From assembly GCA_035048485.1 (NCBI GenBank), contig CM068590.1, positions 14,407,798 through 14,471,797 of the forward strand: a stretch of 64,000 nucleotides of DNA. The letters are read 5' to 3'. Both the position numbers and the translations under genes were made by a program. Shown piece by piece: positions 38,335 to 51,496 of the stretch. The notes beneath the pieces are model-generated. The model ran no database searches, was not told the DNA's origin, and worked only from the letters and a program-made list of their open reading frames with translations. Origin of the DNA: Pteria penguin. Taxonomy: Eukaryota > Mollusca > Bivalvia > Pterioida > Pteriidae. The number at the start of each line of letters is the position of its first letter. Within the stretch, counting starts at the first letter, position 1.

Positions 38335-38506
38335 TTGGTTGGTTGGTTGGTTGGTTGGTGTTTTACGTCGCTTTCAACAATTTTTCAGTTTTATCGTGAC
38401 ATGGAAGATGGAGGTAACCGACCTCTCAAACATAGTGGCGCAACCTGGAAATCGAACCCGGATCGTTAGCGCCACAAGCCAAGTGCTTAACCACTACACA
38501 AAGCGG
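38335..38506 (-). mobile_element. SINE-B copy 1, full length
   Basis: Second tRNA-derived SINE family. The tail is (TTGG)n at 38335-38360, then TGTTTTACGTCGCTTTCAACA, CGTGACATGG and a minus-strand tRNA-like head. The head reads CCGCTTTGTGTAGTGGTTAAGC (A-box) and CGGGTTCGATTTCCAGG (B-box). It shares the TTTTACGTC tail motif with SINE-A but has a different body, so the two families may use the same LINE 3' end (inference). Confidence 0.84.
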
Positions 38507-38750
38507 AGGGGGGATGGGGTGTTTTTATTTTTGTTTATGGAAAATATCATGCAGATGCAGGGCGTAGCCCACGAATTTCGAAAAAGGGAGTACCACTACT
38601 GTGTGCAAACATGATGTTGCAACCCCTGCAATATATTCCTTCTTCTGGGTCCTCGAATGCCAAGAACACTATGACGCTAGCTGTACATAGATATATGACA
38701 CTGATAGGAAGTGTAGGTAAAGCAAAAGGAAGTATTCTATGGCATATTTT
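38507..38750. other. Intergenic, nothing recognised
   Basis: Short unique-looking stretch, with no exon. Confidence 0.4.
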
Positions 38751-38936
38751 CATGCGCGGATACAGAAGGGGGGGGGGTTAGGGGGTCTGGAACCCCCCCC
38801 CCCCCTGGAATCCGAAAATTTTACTTAAAAAAGGTAATATTTGGGCATTTTTGGGGTTGGACCCCCCTCGTCTAAGAGAAAAATTTACCTTTTTTGGTTG
38901 GACCCCCTCTGACAAAAATTTCTGGATCCGCGCATG
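38751..38936. mobile_element. MITE-like element with 16-bp terminal inverted repeats
   Basis: The ends read CATGCGCGGATACAGA and (complement of the right end) CATGCGCGGATCCAGA, 15 of 16 matching. The 186-bp interior has G/C runs and no reading frame of note. Flanks share ATTTT on both sides, a possible short target-site duplication. The transposase family is unknown. Confidence 0.72.
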
Positions 38937-39042
38937 ATTTTGAATATTTAGGATATCGTAGTATGCATAATGACAGGTGTGCCAAGTGGTTCTGATCAAG
39001 TGTTAGTAGGAATATTCGCCGGTACTGTCTGGGTTTTTTTTT

Positions 39043-39243
39043 CAGTGGCGGATCCAAGATTTCCAAAAAGAAGAGGGTGGGGCACATATGAAAGCCAATT
39101 ATAAGCCAAAATACTCAGCCATTTTGGATGCCATATCTGAAGTTTTACTCATATTATTTCAGTGTTTTCATCCTTAATTATCTATATATACCTTGTAAAC
39201 TTCAGCAAAAAAAGGGGGCGCCAACCCTCTAAATCTGCCACTG
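39043..39243 (-). mobile_element. MITE-1 copy, complete, inverted relative to 55696-55862
   Basis: Ends CAGTGGCGGA and (complement) CAGTGGCAGA form terminal inverted repeats. The interior, read on the minus strand, matches the 55696 copy over TATGAGTAAAACTT, AAATGGCTGAGT and GCTTTCATATGTGCCCCACCC. A non-autonomous DNA transposon is the natural reading. No transposase is seen in the window. Confidence 0.82.
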
Positions 39244-39270
39244 ATTTTTAGGTTTTATTTCTTATCTAAA

Positions 39271-39384
39271 TTCGATTCCCAGATTGCGCCACTATGTTTA
39301 AGAGGTTAGTTGTCTCCTGCTTCCATGTGGCAATCCGACAGAAATATTGTTGAAAGCGACGTAAAACACCAACAAAACAACCAA
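39271..39384 (+). mobile_element. SINE-B copy 2, 5'-truncated
   Basis: Plus-strand 3' part of SINE-B: TTCGATTCCCAGATTGCGCCACTATGTTTAAGAGG..., then GTTGAAAGCGACGTAAAACACCAACAAAACAACC. The A-box half of the head is missing. Confidence 0.75.
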
Positions 39385-39506
39385 ATATTGTATACAACTA
39401 AATTCTCTACACGAAAATAAAACCATATCAATGCAGTTAAGCTGTTGAGAAATGTACAGAAAACTTTTTCTGTAATAAAAACAGAAAAATGCAAGAAAAA
39501 AATTTG

Positions 39507-39624
39507 TGTCAGAGGTGGGATTCGAACCCACGCCCACATTCGTGGACCAGAACACTCACACCTGTGAAATACAGGTAAGGAATTACCTTGAGTCTGGCGC
39601 CTTAGACCGCTCGGCCACCCTGAC
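39507..39624 (-). tRNA. tRNA-Leu (anticodon CAA) with intron
   Basis: Read on the minus strand, the gene starts GTCAGGGTGGCCGAGCGGTC and ends with a T-arm GCGTGGGTTCGAATCCCAC, acceptor strand CTCTGAC and discriminator A. The acceptor stem pairs 7/7 with one G-T wobble. The anticodon stem is CCAGA/TCTGG, with loop CT-CAA-G-T and anticodon CAA at 39590-39588. A 34-base intron (39586-39553) sits one base 3' of the anticodon, where eukaryotic tRNA-Leu(CAA) genes carry introns. A long variable arm (GTCCACGAATGTGGGC) is present, as expected for a class II tRNA. Internal A- and B-boxes are intact, so it looks functional. Minus-strand frames through it are spurious. No T-run terminator of more than four T was checked beyond the TTT just downstream (39503-39505, complement AAA); the next sense-strand T run is TTTTTT at 39496-39501 (complement of aaaaaa), a plausible Pol III terminator. 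Confidence 0.93.
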
Positions 39625-40343
39625 TACGAGAGAACGTCAGGTTGATATAGCCGCGATTAATATCCATACATTATGTTTACACTAGCGTGTAGAGATGTTA
39701 TTTATCTTATGTAATATTATTATCATATTGTTCACGATATCATAAGGTAGATAAATTTTGAGGGAGATAACTCTTAGTCGTATCATATTTTTATAATTTC
39801 ACGGGTAAATGGACGCGATGTAAAACGACGCTATGAGGGGTGGAGTGTGAATAGAGAAGTCATTAATCTATGATGTAGATAGATATGTAAGCAGTGAGGT
39901 AGGAAGCAAATCCGGAAACCGGAAACAAATTTTCATATTTGAAAATAATTCGACAGCGAAAATAATTTCTTTTAATTGTTTTACCTCATATTGCACTTGT
40001 ATGAAGAAGACAGCTGCCTGATGCAAAACTAACAAATTTTTACCCATGCCAGTGGCGGATCCAGAATTTTCGAAAAATGATAGGGGGGATGTTTACCACG
40101 ACACGGAGCCGCGGATCTTGGATCTGAATCCAATACACTTATCCTATTGCGGATCCAGTGAATAGCAAATTATTTTTTATAGTGGTACGACATTTGCATT
40201 ACGTTATTGACATAACGGCACAGAAAATTTCCTCAACACCTCACTATTTAAAAAAGATGATGAGCGCGAAACAAAGTCAGGAGTATGACTTCATGAAATA
40301 TATTTTAAGCAAAATTCGTCAAACAGATAGAACATCTAGTTTA
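39625..40343. other. Intergenic; one MITE-1-like end at 40050
   Basis: No exon is supported. CCAGTGGCGGATCCAGAATTTTCGAAAAATGATAGGGGGGATG starting near 40049 is a MITE-1-type terminus without a matching partner end nearby, so it is probably a truncated copy. Confidence 0.5.
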
Positions 40344-40617
40344 ATTGATTGATTGATTTTTGTTTTACGTCACACCACGAACATTTCACGTATATAGTGA
40401 GGGTATCTGCCTGATGCGGGGCATTCAAATTTTGACCTTTGCAACGGACCCACCCGAAGCAGTGAGGGATCTTTAACGTGCTGTACATACCACGACACGG
40501 GGCCTCGGTTTTTACTGTCTCATCCGAAAGACAGGACACCGGCATGGCCAGAGCGGGACTCGAACCCCGGCGTCCCGATCAGGAATCCGACGCGATACCA
40601 CTAGGCCACGCCGTCTT
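40344..40617 (-). mobile_element. SINE-A copy 7, complete, with 12-bp target-site duplication
   Basis: The best-preserved copy. It has (ATTG)n, TTTTACGTCACACCACGAACATTTCACGTATATAGTGAGGGTATCTGCC, the full central body (ACCCGAAGCAGTGAGGGATC, CACGACACGGGGCCTCGG, CTCATCCGAAAGACAGGACACCGG) and a minus-strand tRNA-like head with GGCGTGGCCTAGTGGTATCG and CCGGGGTTCGAGTCC. The direct repeat ACATCTAGTTTA flanks it at 40332-40343 and 40618-40629. It can serve as the reference for the family. Confidence 0.94.
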
Positions 40618-40629
40618 ACATCTAGTTTA

Positions 40630-41392
40630 TAGATACATGAAATACATGAAGAACTTTTGTAATCTTCTAGCAACATACTGCTACATAACGCAACGCATCC
40701 ACACTCGACAACCCCCGACCTCTCTTAATAATAACTATCACAAAAAGAAAGTAAAAAAAGCTAGACAGACTGTTCAGAATTTATTTCAGGTTATGAATTT
40801 TATTTTAATATGGATTCCAAAAATTTTAATATGATACAAATAACAATACATACCTCAGACGTGTAACAGATTCTTCTATAAATGTCATAATATATAATTC
40901 ATATTCCTTTTGTTATAATAGACTATGTTCGGCGCTTTTTTATCGGAATCGTCATTTCCATGTAATCTAACACAACTAAGAAAACCTTATAGATTGCAAG
41001 ACTTGCGCAAATGCTATCAATTTTCACAAATTCATTTTACATCTAAATTGGAAATTTATATAAGAATATATCTAATGACAATGCCCGAAAACAATTAATT
41101 TAAATTGGTACATCACTTATTGTAAAATTCTATTATCAGTTTTCAAGAGCGAAGGATAGATTTCAACAGCCTCTTTTCACAGAATTGATAAAAATATTTT
41201 GTCTTTTGTTTGGAATGCAATAAGTCACGCAGTTTTCATGGTAACCTGAGAGAGCGTCGTGAATAGTGCGCGAAGAACTGATTCACTTATCCATTGAATA
41301 GGAATTCCTTGCAATTGCTATCTAAATTCTCTGTCAAAGGTATTGATGTTATAATCATTTTTTTTACCAATCATAAAGTAGAAAACATTAAA

Positions 41393-41395
<3 letters not shown>
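40630..41395. other. Intergenic, nothing recognised
   Basis: AT-rich, no supported exon. Confidence 0.5.

Positions 41396-41473
<78 letters not shown>
41396..41473. repeat. (CA)n microsatellite, about 39 units
   Basis: Uninterrupted CA dinucleotide repeat. Confidence 0.98.
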
Positions 41474-41475
<2 letters not shown>

Positions 41476-41629
41476 CAATCATAACATTGTCCTTCATTAA
41501 TTTTTTTATTCTATTTTATTCATATCTTTTTCTCATACATTCATTCATTCGTTACTTAGTTCCTCCTTTCTTCCTTTATCCATTCAATCATTCATCTATT
41601 TGTTAATCTATTACACTTATAGCAAATAA

Positions 41630-41902
41630 AGCCGGTGTGGCCCATTGAATGAGGTACTCGGCTCGCGACTGAGGTTCAGGGTTAGAGTCCCGCTGTGGGT
41701 ACACCGGTGTCCAGTCTTTCGGATGAAACTGAAAACTGATAACCCGATTCACGAAAGATGTGACACGTAAAAGATCTCTCACTGCTTCAAGTACGTTCGT
41801 TGCAAAAGTATAAATTTCTATGCAATGCACCAGGCAGATGCCGTCACCATATACGTGAAATAATCGCGGGGTGACGTAAAACAATAATTTATCAATCAAT
41901 AT
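41630..41902 (+). mobile_element. SINE-A copy 8
   Basis: Plus-strand copy. The head GCCGGTGTGGCCCATTGAATGAGG and CAGGGTTAGAGTCCC carry diverged A- and B-boxes. The body includes CAGTCTTTCGGATGAAACTG, ATCTCTCACTGCTTCAAG, AAATTTCTATGCAATGCACCAGGCAGATGCCG and TCGCGGGGTGACGTAAAAC, and the tail is AATC-rich. No clear target-site duplication was found. The 111-residue minus-strand frame here is read through the SINE. Confidence 0.88.
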
Positions 41903-44360
41903 AACAATTTTTGTGCTGACTGTAAGAGAGCAAAACAAGTTTGCCCGGGTTGTGGTTCGTAATTTTTCGGCAATAATCTAATATCTTTGCCATTTTGCAT
42001 TACAAAAAAAATCATTTAACACTTTCTTTTCAGATGAGACATTAAATCGTCCTTTGGAATCTATATACCCTTTATTTTTATACACGCTGCAAAGATTACT
42101 CTTAGTGAAGAGACAACATTATTCCCAGAAAGATGTCATTTTTCAGTTCATTTTTCTTTATTAAATCTTCTATTCCTGAATTATTTCAAGATTTGTTTTA
42201 CGATTTTCGACATCTTAAAAACATTCTATTATTTCATTTTGTCAATGATTCGTTCATAAGTTCTAATAACGCAAGTTTTATCACTACCCGGGTAAGGAAA
42301 TATGTTACATCTTTATACATCATACATAACTGCAACTTAATCACGTGACGCGTGTCACCCAGGCCTGCTGTCATAGATGGCGCCATTAGTCCCAGACTGC
42401 TGTTGAAAAATTAGTCCACAACAAATTATAATTTCTTCATTTCACATGCAATATTACAAATGGAATCCATTCGAGACGAACCAAAGTGTCAAGAGTCCAA
42501 ATCATTCTTCACGTAAGCATTGTATATGTGTAAGATTTACGACTTACCCATGATCGCTACATGCCAATTTTCATCAAAATTATGTATGTAAAAACAAACA
42601 CTTTGACAGGTCTTTCCAACCCTTCCCCGTGTTGAAACTGACATCCGGGATCATGTGACATTTGTTTATATTTATGTTGTTGTTTGGAAGTAAATCAAGG
42701 TGAAAACTCGACTAATCGTAGATGATTTAGGAAAACACAAATATCGACAAGTATTGTCCCATTATGGAAGCTATAATCGTAAATATTATCATTTGGCCGG
42801 AATGAAATATACAAATGTCCTATCACATCATTAAATCAAGTAAATTGTTGCAGATTTCAAATTGTAAATTATGGAGATGTAAATAGACACCATTACGTAA
42901 ATAAAAAAAAAAATAATTCCTATATATTATATATACACCATGAGCGTGTCAAATTATAATTCTCTCTCTCTCTCTCTCTCTCTGGGTTTCTTTCTCCATT
43001 TTGTAAATCTACTTCTTTGGTAGGTTGTGTGGGGGAGGAGGGGCGGTTGGTCTTCAAGTTTTTCATGACCTATGGATCAGTATGCGTTGAATATTTTAAC
43101 TATTATTGACATGTGTGAAATAGTATGAAGGATCTTATGAAAGTGTAATTCTTGGAGATATATTTCATTTTATCCCGTTTTTCTTGAATTTTACAACTTC
43201 CTCATTTTTAAAGTTTTGACCCGGGCCCTGTTTGTCAGATTAAGATGAAATTTTAACGCAGAAAATCTTAAAATTGAATTAATATTTGAAAAAAAAAATT
43301 GATACATGAAAGGACATTTTAAATTTCAAATAAAATATAGAATAGATTCATTTCATGTCCCTGATTTTCAAATATATATAGGATGAACGGAAGTGTTATT
43401 GTTTCATAAATATTTAACTTCCCAATGTTTTTCTTTCTTTCACATACAATTTACTTAAAACCCAGAAAAAGGAATGAAAAATTCTTCTAGTCGTATTCAT
43501 ATCTGTGTACGTGACAGACCAAAATTCCCCTCTCGAGACATCTTAACCACAATGTTTCTCATGACGTTTTTAACATCAAATACAAAATGAAAGAGAATAT
43601 TGATATATATGAACTTTAAAACAAAACAGCCCCTAGTAATGCTCCGATCTACACTTGAATCAAACAGATAACAACTTGATTACGGAAGCCCGTCGGGGTC
43701 AAAATTGACAGCAGCGATCCTTCTTTCCCTAACGAGAGTGTTACCTATTTAGAAAGATGGATTTTAGGCGCTCAAATTTACGCCATTGTAGTTACGTCAT
43801 ACAGCAAGATTTGCTAGGTCGTTTATCAGAGCACTTTGGTGTTCGTATTGAAACACATTTGTTTTCTTGTGGCCTATGGCAATCATTGGCGTGGTATCAT
43901 GTTGATAAAAATATATCAAGCAATCAGTTTGTAAAGCAATACCCCAGTATGTACTGATTTTATCGATAATTCTATTAACGGCCCTTAACCACTGACAGAT
44001 TATGTCCCTTGGATATGAAGTTATTTCATTATCATGTATTTGATAGGATAATAAAAGTGTTTATTTTCTGTATTTATTGTTCTTGGGTAAGGTATGATGC
44101 GCAACATTCAATATTTTTTCAAACGTTTTGCTCCAGATTTCTCCCTTATGAAAAGTGGCACCAAGCAAGCCATTTGAGGGTTGATATGTGTGTTTTGATT
44201 TCAGGGTATTCCATCATCAAGTTTTCTTCTGTGGCGAATATTTCCCCGGTAATCGAATTTTTTTCTTTCATAATTCTACCTACATCATAATACGTTATAT
44301 CGAGAAATAGTTTAAATTTGTTAGTTGGCTGATAAGGGATTTTCGTCCACTGCAACATTT
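41903..44360. other. Intergenic, no gene recognised
   Basis: AT-rich, with a CT run at 42961-42984. Short frames only. Confidence 0.55.
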
Positions 44361-44475
44361 TTTTCAGTCATATCGCGACATTGTGGCAGTTAGTAACCAA
44401 CTTTTGTTATTATTTTGGCGCAATTCGGGAATCGAACCTGAATCGCCGGCATCGCTATCCAATAAAGCTATTTAT
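44361..44475 (-). mobile_element. SINE-B fragment, degenerate
   Basis: TTTTTTTCAGTCATATCGCGACATTGTGGCAGTT...TTGGCGCAATTCGGGAATCGAACCTGAATCGCCGGCATC aligns with the head and body of SINE-B copy 1 in minus orientation. The TTGG tail and the extreme 5' end are lost. Confidence 0.65.
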
Positions 44476-47055
44476 CAATGTGCGAAGTCTGTCCCAGAAA
44501 TAATTTTAAAGAAACTATATTTATCACTTCAAATATGCATGATTCTGGCTCTTACATATTTTAGGGGGTCTTTTAATAAAAGATTTTTAATACCACCACA
44601 CACTGCTTTATAAACAAGCAGCGTTCATGAATCTTGCAAACTTTTTTTCTAAAACCACTTTATGACTTTTACTAAGCATCTCGAAAAGATCATTCAGTGT
44701 AGATATCAACAAACAGTTATCTGTGTTTTCACGGTAATTTCTTAAACTGATTGATCTGAAAATCCTAAGCAAAGTCACGAAAGCAATAATTTCACCCACG
44801 AATCAGCATGTTTCTTCAAATGAGTGTAAAAACATGACAGAAAACGTTTTCTCCCTAGTCTCTCTCGTACGCCGCAATCACACCTAATAAATCGGATGTT
44901 CACCAGATGTGTCTAATTTCAAGAACCCAGAGGTAAGTAGGGACCGACTCGCTAGGTGTCTCGACCGTAATTTTCCGGAATGCTGTCTGAGATATGCTTT
45001 GGTGCCGCGGACCCTTGTACGTGTCACTGAATCTCTAAACACGTAGTCTTTTTACTTCTATAATCATCTTGTGTTAAAAATGATGCATCTCAGACGAAGA
45101 AACTGTCGAACAATTCAGAAATTGCGGCTCCGAATAATTGCTTAAACTTGCTACACTACCATTCACGCTTGGAAAATAATCAACTTTATGTAATCGACGA
45201 AAATTTGTCATTTTTATCGCATACCTTGTTACTTGACTGCTTGTGTAGAGGAGGGCATGTGTTTTGGTGAAGTGAACTTTTTTATGTTTTGTTGATTTGT
45301 ACTGGTTTTCCTGAATATTTTTATAACTGGTTAAGATGTAATGGGAAACGCCTCAATGATGAACGGATTTCGGCAGATTTGACTAATTCAGAGTTATTTG
45401 ATCTTATGTAAGAGAAGAACACGAGGAATGTTTTAATTTATGAAAGAGTTTTGTTATGCTTAAAGATCACCACAATTTGCCAATTCATTCCTTTCTTTTT
45501 CCTTCCTTAATCCTTCCTTCAATAGGTCTTTCTCCTTCCTTCCTCTCACCGTGTCTTCATTTCTTAATTTCTTCATTTAATTTAACAAAAAATTACTTAA
45601 TATTGTATTAAATCAGTTATTTTCATTTTCCCTCTTTTCTTTCTTACTTTCATTGTTATTATATGTACAAAATAATTTTGTAAATTCTTATTTTTGCAAA
45701 CCTTAAGCAAAACTTTGTGTATCATATTTTGCTTATGAATTTCTCATTTTTACAATTGTTGTCGTAGGTTATGTTCCGAAGTCGAAAATTATACTACTTA
45801 CAATGCCAAATCCTCTCATCCTATGACAAAATTATCTGCTTATTTACCCATAATAGCAAAATCACATAAATGACAATGGCCATGCAGTGATTTAACAGAT
45901 GATAGATGCAATCTTAATGGCTCAGTCAAATCTGTGATTTCAATACGGATAGCTGTGACACTGTCCAGGTTTGGGATGTTAGTGTGACGCTTCCTGTTGC
46001 GGCGCGCGGCGATAGACACGCGCGAAGAAGCCGAGTCTGACGATGTTTATCTACCGACGCTTTAGCCATATCGTACTTCAGACAATTAGAATTTTATCTC
46101 TGGTTAAAGTGAATTATTGTGCGATAAAAATAATTTAGACCTATTAGGCTTTTAAAAAAAGATGTTTCTCAAATACCGTCATTTGTTGATGGACGATAGT
46201 GTTAACGTATTTTCGTGGTTGCTTCAATACGAAATGGTAGTTTTCTGTGGAGGGTTTAGAGGGAGAGTCCAGGATGACCCGCAACCCGTTTAGGCCCAAT
46301 ACTTGTCATAGACTCATTCACCAGTTTGAACACGAACTCTTATTTATCATTTATAAGGAGTTCCTTTCTTAACCTCCCCCTTTCTCTTTACGCTTTTCTG
46401 TTTGCTACTCGGTATACCAATTGGATTTTGTTTTAGCATTCCTGAATTGATTTCAAAAATATTCCTTTAATTTCTCATAGAAAACTTAAAGTACATTAAA
46501 GTACATTCGTCGTATTTCACAGAAAAAAAACCCCTCAAAAACAAAACAAAAAAACAAAAAAACAAAAAAGGAAAAGAAAAGAAAGAAAAAGAAGAAGATA
46601 GTCGTGAATGTAAATTATGAATTAAAAGGGGGAAAAGAACAGGTATGAGAAACATAGCATTATCATACTCTTTGTTTTATCTTATACCCACAGCGATTGG
46701 AGAAATAGGAAGCTTGGCGTCCAATGCAGTCATTGTCTGGTAGATAAAGATACAGACACACTTTTCAGCAAGTGTCTCGGTAAAAGTGTTATTAAAGTGT
46801 TAATCACGGCAAATGTGAAGAACAGCGATAACCTCCCTTCAAATAAAGAAATGAATACACCTGTAAAGTTTTATGGTATTTCTGATGATAAGAAATGGGT
46901 TTTGTTTACTTATCTTCTTCTGTATTAATTCCTAACCAATCAATTAATATATGTATTTATTTTAACATTCAATTATACCTGTACATTTAGTGGTCTATAA
47001 TAAAAAATGTATACATAGATGTTTCGTTTGTTATATAAATGTGTGTGTAAGAGAG
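44476..47055. other. Intergenic; contains a low-repeat, CG-richer island at 45.88-46.09 kb
   Basis: No exon is recognised. The stretch 45880-46090 is more balanced in base composition and includes GCGGCGCGCGGCGATAGACA and paired AGATGATAGATG/CGGATAGCTGTGACA motifs. It is discussed as a regulatory candidate. Confidence 0.5.
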
Positions 47056-47190
47056 ATAAATAGATAGAGAGAGAGAGAGAGAAAGAGAAAGAAAAAGAGA
47101 TAGAGATATGGAATGAGATAAAGAGAGATAGAAAGAGAAAGAGAGAGATACAGAGAAGGAGAGAGAGAGAGTGAAAGAGAGAGTATATAC
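47056..47190. repeat. (GA)n-rich purine tract
   Basis: GAGA/GATA/GAAA runs with few interruptions. Confidence 0.92.
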
Positions 47191-48276
47191 TTATATGTTT
47201 TACTTATCTATATTTTAACAAAAAAGAATGCGACATTTACAATACAAACAGAAGGTATGATATACAAATCAATTATGTTGCATTTTTAATGAACTGAAAA
47301 TTACACCAAATTAATCAAAATTTTTGCGGTCTGCAAGAGGTTTTAATTCAAATAATAGCTATATTTATAATATCAAATTGAAAACGTTTTATTACATTCC
47401 GGATCGATTTCACCGCCGTGAAATCAAGCACCGCAGTTCAAAAAAAATCTTGTCGAGATGAGCGTATACCAAAAAGATCATTTTCTAGAAACATAAGAGA
47501 CGCTTGACGGCGTGAATTTCGCTCCGATTGATTAAAGCGCATCTTTGAAGTTGATTCTGAAACATCTGCGACAACTAATTGTGTTTCGTTATGAAAGTGG
47601 ATTGAATTTCTTTTCCCCCTTTATCTGGGAAAAGAGATAGCTGCAGTCAATCTCGGTTTATTTGTGAAAATATCGTTTTTTATGCAACAATAGCGTGGAT
47701 GAGAAGCAAAGTATACGTGCCCCTATTTCTCAGTTTTCATTGTTATTGGCTGTCTGTATGATTGAACGAACTTAAGGTGATTCTCTGAAATTATTTATAC
47801 ACCCTTATGAACTGTGGATTGAAACTCTACCCCCTCCCACCCTACTTCCACCATTACCACCATAGTCAATCTAACTAACAGGATAGGTTTGTGTAAAAAA
47901 AAGTCATTGAATGCCAATACTGACCCCAGATGGACACCCAGACCAAAACAAAACACACACTGAAAATAATCCAAAAGATAAACAAACGAGCAAACAAATA
48001 ACACCAACTTCAAACCCGGAAAAAAAACCCCAAAACAAACAAAACCCAAGAGGCATAGAGACAATTTCCATCTTGTTCTCTCTGATATAATATTTGCGTG
48101 AAAAATTTTTCGTTTTAATTATATGTTAATTATATGCGAGTTTGCAACCTTCTTCAGCGTAGCTATTATACAAAACTTTACTTGTAAAACTCTAAAAAAA
48201 AAAAGATGGTTGTTTTTATTTTATAACCAATACATAACGAATTTTTATCGATCATCTACAAAAAAAAAAGAATAAC
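47191..48276. other. Intergenic, nothing recognised
   Basis: No supported exon. The short minus-strand frame at 47795-48064 overlies C/A-rich low-complexity DNA. Confidence 0.5.
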
Positions 48277-48340
48277 CGGGAGAGTTTGGCTATCTCCGAC
48301 TTCCCATATGACTGCAAAACTGTTGAAAGCGACCTAAAAA
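48277..48340 (+). mobile_element. SINE-B 3' fragment
   Basis: GGGAGAGTTTGGCTATCTCCGACTTCCCATATGAC...CTGTTGAAAGCGACCTAAAAATT matches the 3' third of SINE-B (compare 39300-39372). A microsatellite follows it. Confidence 0.6.
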
Positions 48341-48344
48341 TTAA

Positions 48345-48625
48345 AAAGAAAGTAAAAAGAAAAGAGAAAGAAAGAAAGAAAGAAAGAAAGAGAGGAAGAA
48401 AACCAAAAACAAGATCCCCCCCCCCAAAAAAAAGACAAATAAATGTTTTGTTGGGTTGAAGTATATAGATAGACAAATAGATAAATAAATAGATAAATAA
48501 ATATATAAATAATGAATGCATACATACATGAATAGATACATGCAATTAAATAAATAAATAAATAAACAAATGCACAAATTAATAATTAATGCATAAATAA
48601 ATAAATACACAAATAAATACATACA
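48345..48625. repeat. GAAA then AAATAAAT/ATAGATAA tetranucleotide tract
   Basis: GAAA repeats at 48355-48400, a C7-8/A8 run at 48417-48432, then ATAA/ATAG/ATAC tetramers to 48625. It probably grew from the A-rich tail of the neighbouring SINE-B fragment (inference). Confidence 0.85.
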
Positions 48626-50222
<1,597 letters not shown>

Positions 50223-50307
50223 ATATAACTTCTCTCTCCCCCCTCTCCCCTTTTTCCCTTCGTTTTACGTACGCTTTCTCATGTCCATTTTAGATTTTAA
50301 AATACTA

Positions 50308-50338
50308 CTACTACTACCACCACTACTACTACTACTGC

Positions 50339-50388
<50 letters not shown>
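50308..50388. repeat. (ACT)n(AAT)n microsatellite
   Basis: CTA/CCA triplets followed by about 16 AAT triplets. Confidence 0.95.
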
Positions 50389-50389
<1 letters not shown>

Positions 50390-50744
50390 TACATGTAATA
50401 ATAAACGACAGTTAAAATATTCAGTGTGTATTCGACAATCTTTTTAAGATAAATTCTCGATGAAAAGTGTTATATGGGGGAAGTGGTTAGAGAAATGAAG
50501 ATCTGAAAATACCTACATCTTCCCTCTTTCAATGGATAGTTTTAATCTAACAACCCCAACTCCACACTCTCCCCCTCAAAAAAAAAAATCCAATATATTC
50601 CTACGCATCTCTCTCCCTCTCTCTCTCTCTCTCCATCAATCAATCATTCAATCAATCAATCAATCAGGTGGCACTGATATCATGTCAAATTAATTCCCTT
50701 CTCATATAAAAGTTGGTATTTGATTGTGTGAGCCCTGAGGATTT

Positions 50745-50892
50745 AAATGTACCTCATTTTCGACTATTTTTCTGTTACATCACGACATGGTACCAGGATC
50801 GATATTACCAGCTTGTTGAATAGAATGGCACAACCCAGGAATCTATCCCAGAACACTCATCCCGAAGCCAGTGTCTAAGCCATTTCACCGAT
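50745..50892 (-). mobile_element. SINE-B copy, degenerate
   Basis: TTTTCGACTATTTTTCTGTTACATCACGACATGGTACCAGGATCG...GAATGGCACAACCCAGGAATCTATCCCAGAACACTC...AAGCCAGTGTCTAAGCCATTTCACC aligns over its length with SINE-B copy 1 (38390-38500) with many substitutions, so it is probably an old insertion. Confidence 0.65.
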
Positions 50893-51461
50893 ATCCTTTC
50901 ACTTGGTATGAGAATGGATGGGCCGGTGGTATTCCAAAAACAAAAATAAAAACCCTCGAAAATAACAAAGAAAACCAAGTCCGAACACAAACCACTTCAA
51001 CTGCCAACCAGTCTGATGTTGACACATACTGTTATAAAATCATAAATACATAAATACTTGATAAACGACAAAGGTGTACCCATGTTTAGTGTAAATTGCC
51101 CCATTACGACGAGATATCCCCGACCATCTCCCACAATTCCGGACCTGTTCGTCTCGTGACAAACCCTTGAGAACACACGGCGCCTCACATTTGTCGAGAA
51201 GGGAGCAAAACTTGTGTAATTTATATCCTATAACGACCACTTCAGTAAATCCGTAAATTACTACAGTAATAAGAGCGACCGGTACCGTTATAGTTTGAGT
51301 GTTATTATTTAATATTAGTGGTTGAAGAAATATTGCAATTATATTCATACAGATTGTAGTATTAAAATTTTGTTTATTCATTGAAATAATTAGAGGGACA
51401 GAAAGGGAAAAACAGTCTTCATTTATTCTCTACCTTACCTTATTATCAGCTCTCCCTCCCC

Positions 51462-51496
<35 letters not shown>

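Noticed and set aside
38760..38816. G and C runs as a designed hairpin or CRISPR-like repeat
   Set aside because: They lie inside a short inverted-repeat transposon. There are no regularly spaced repeats and the genome is eukaryotic.
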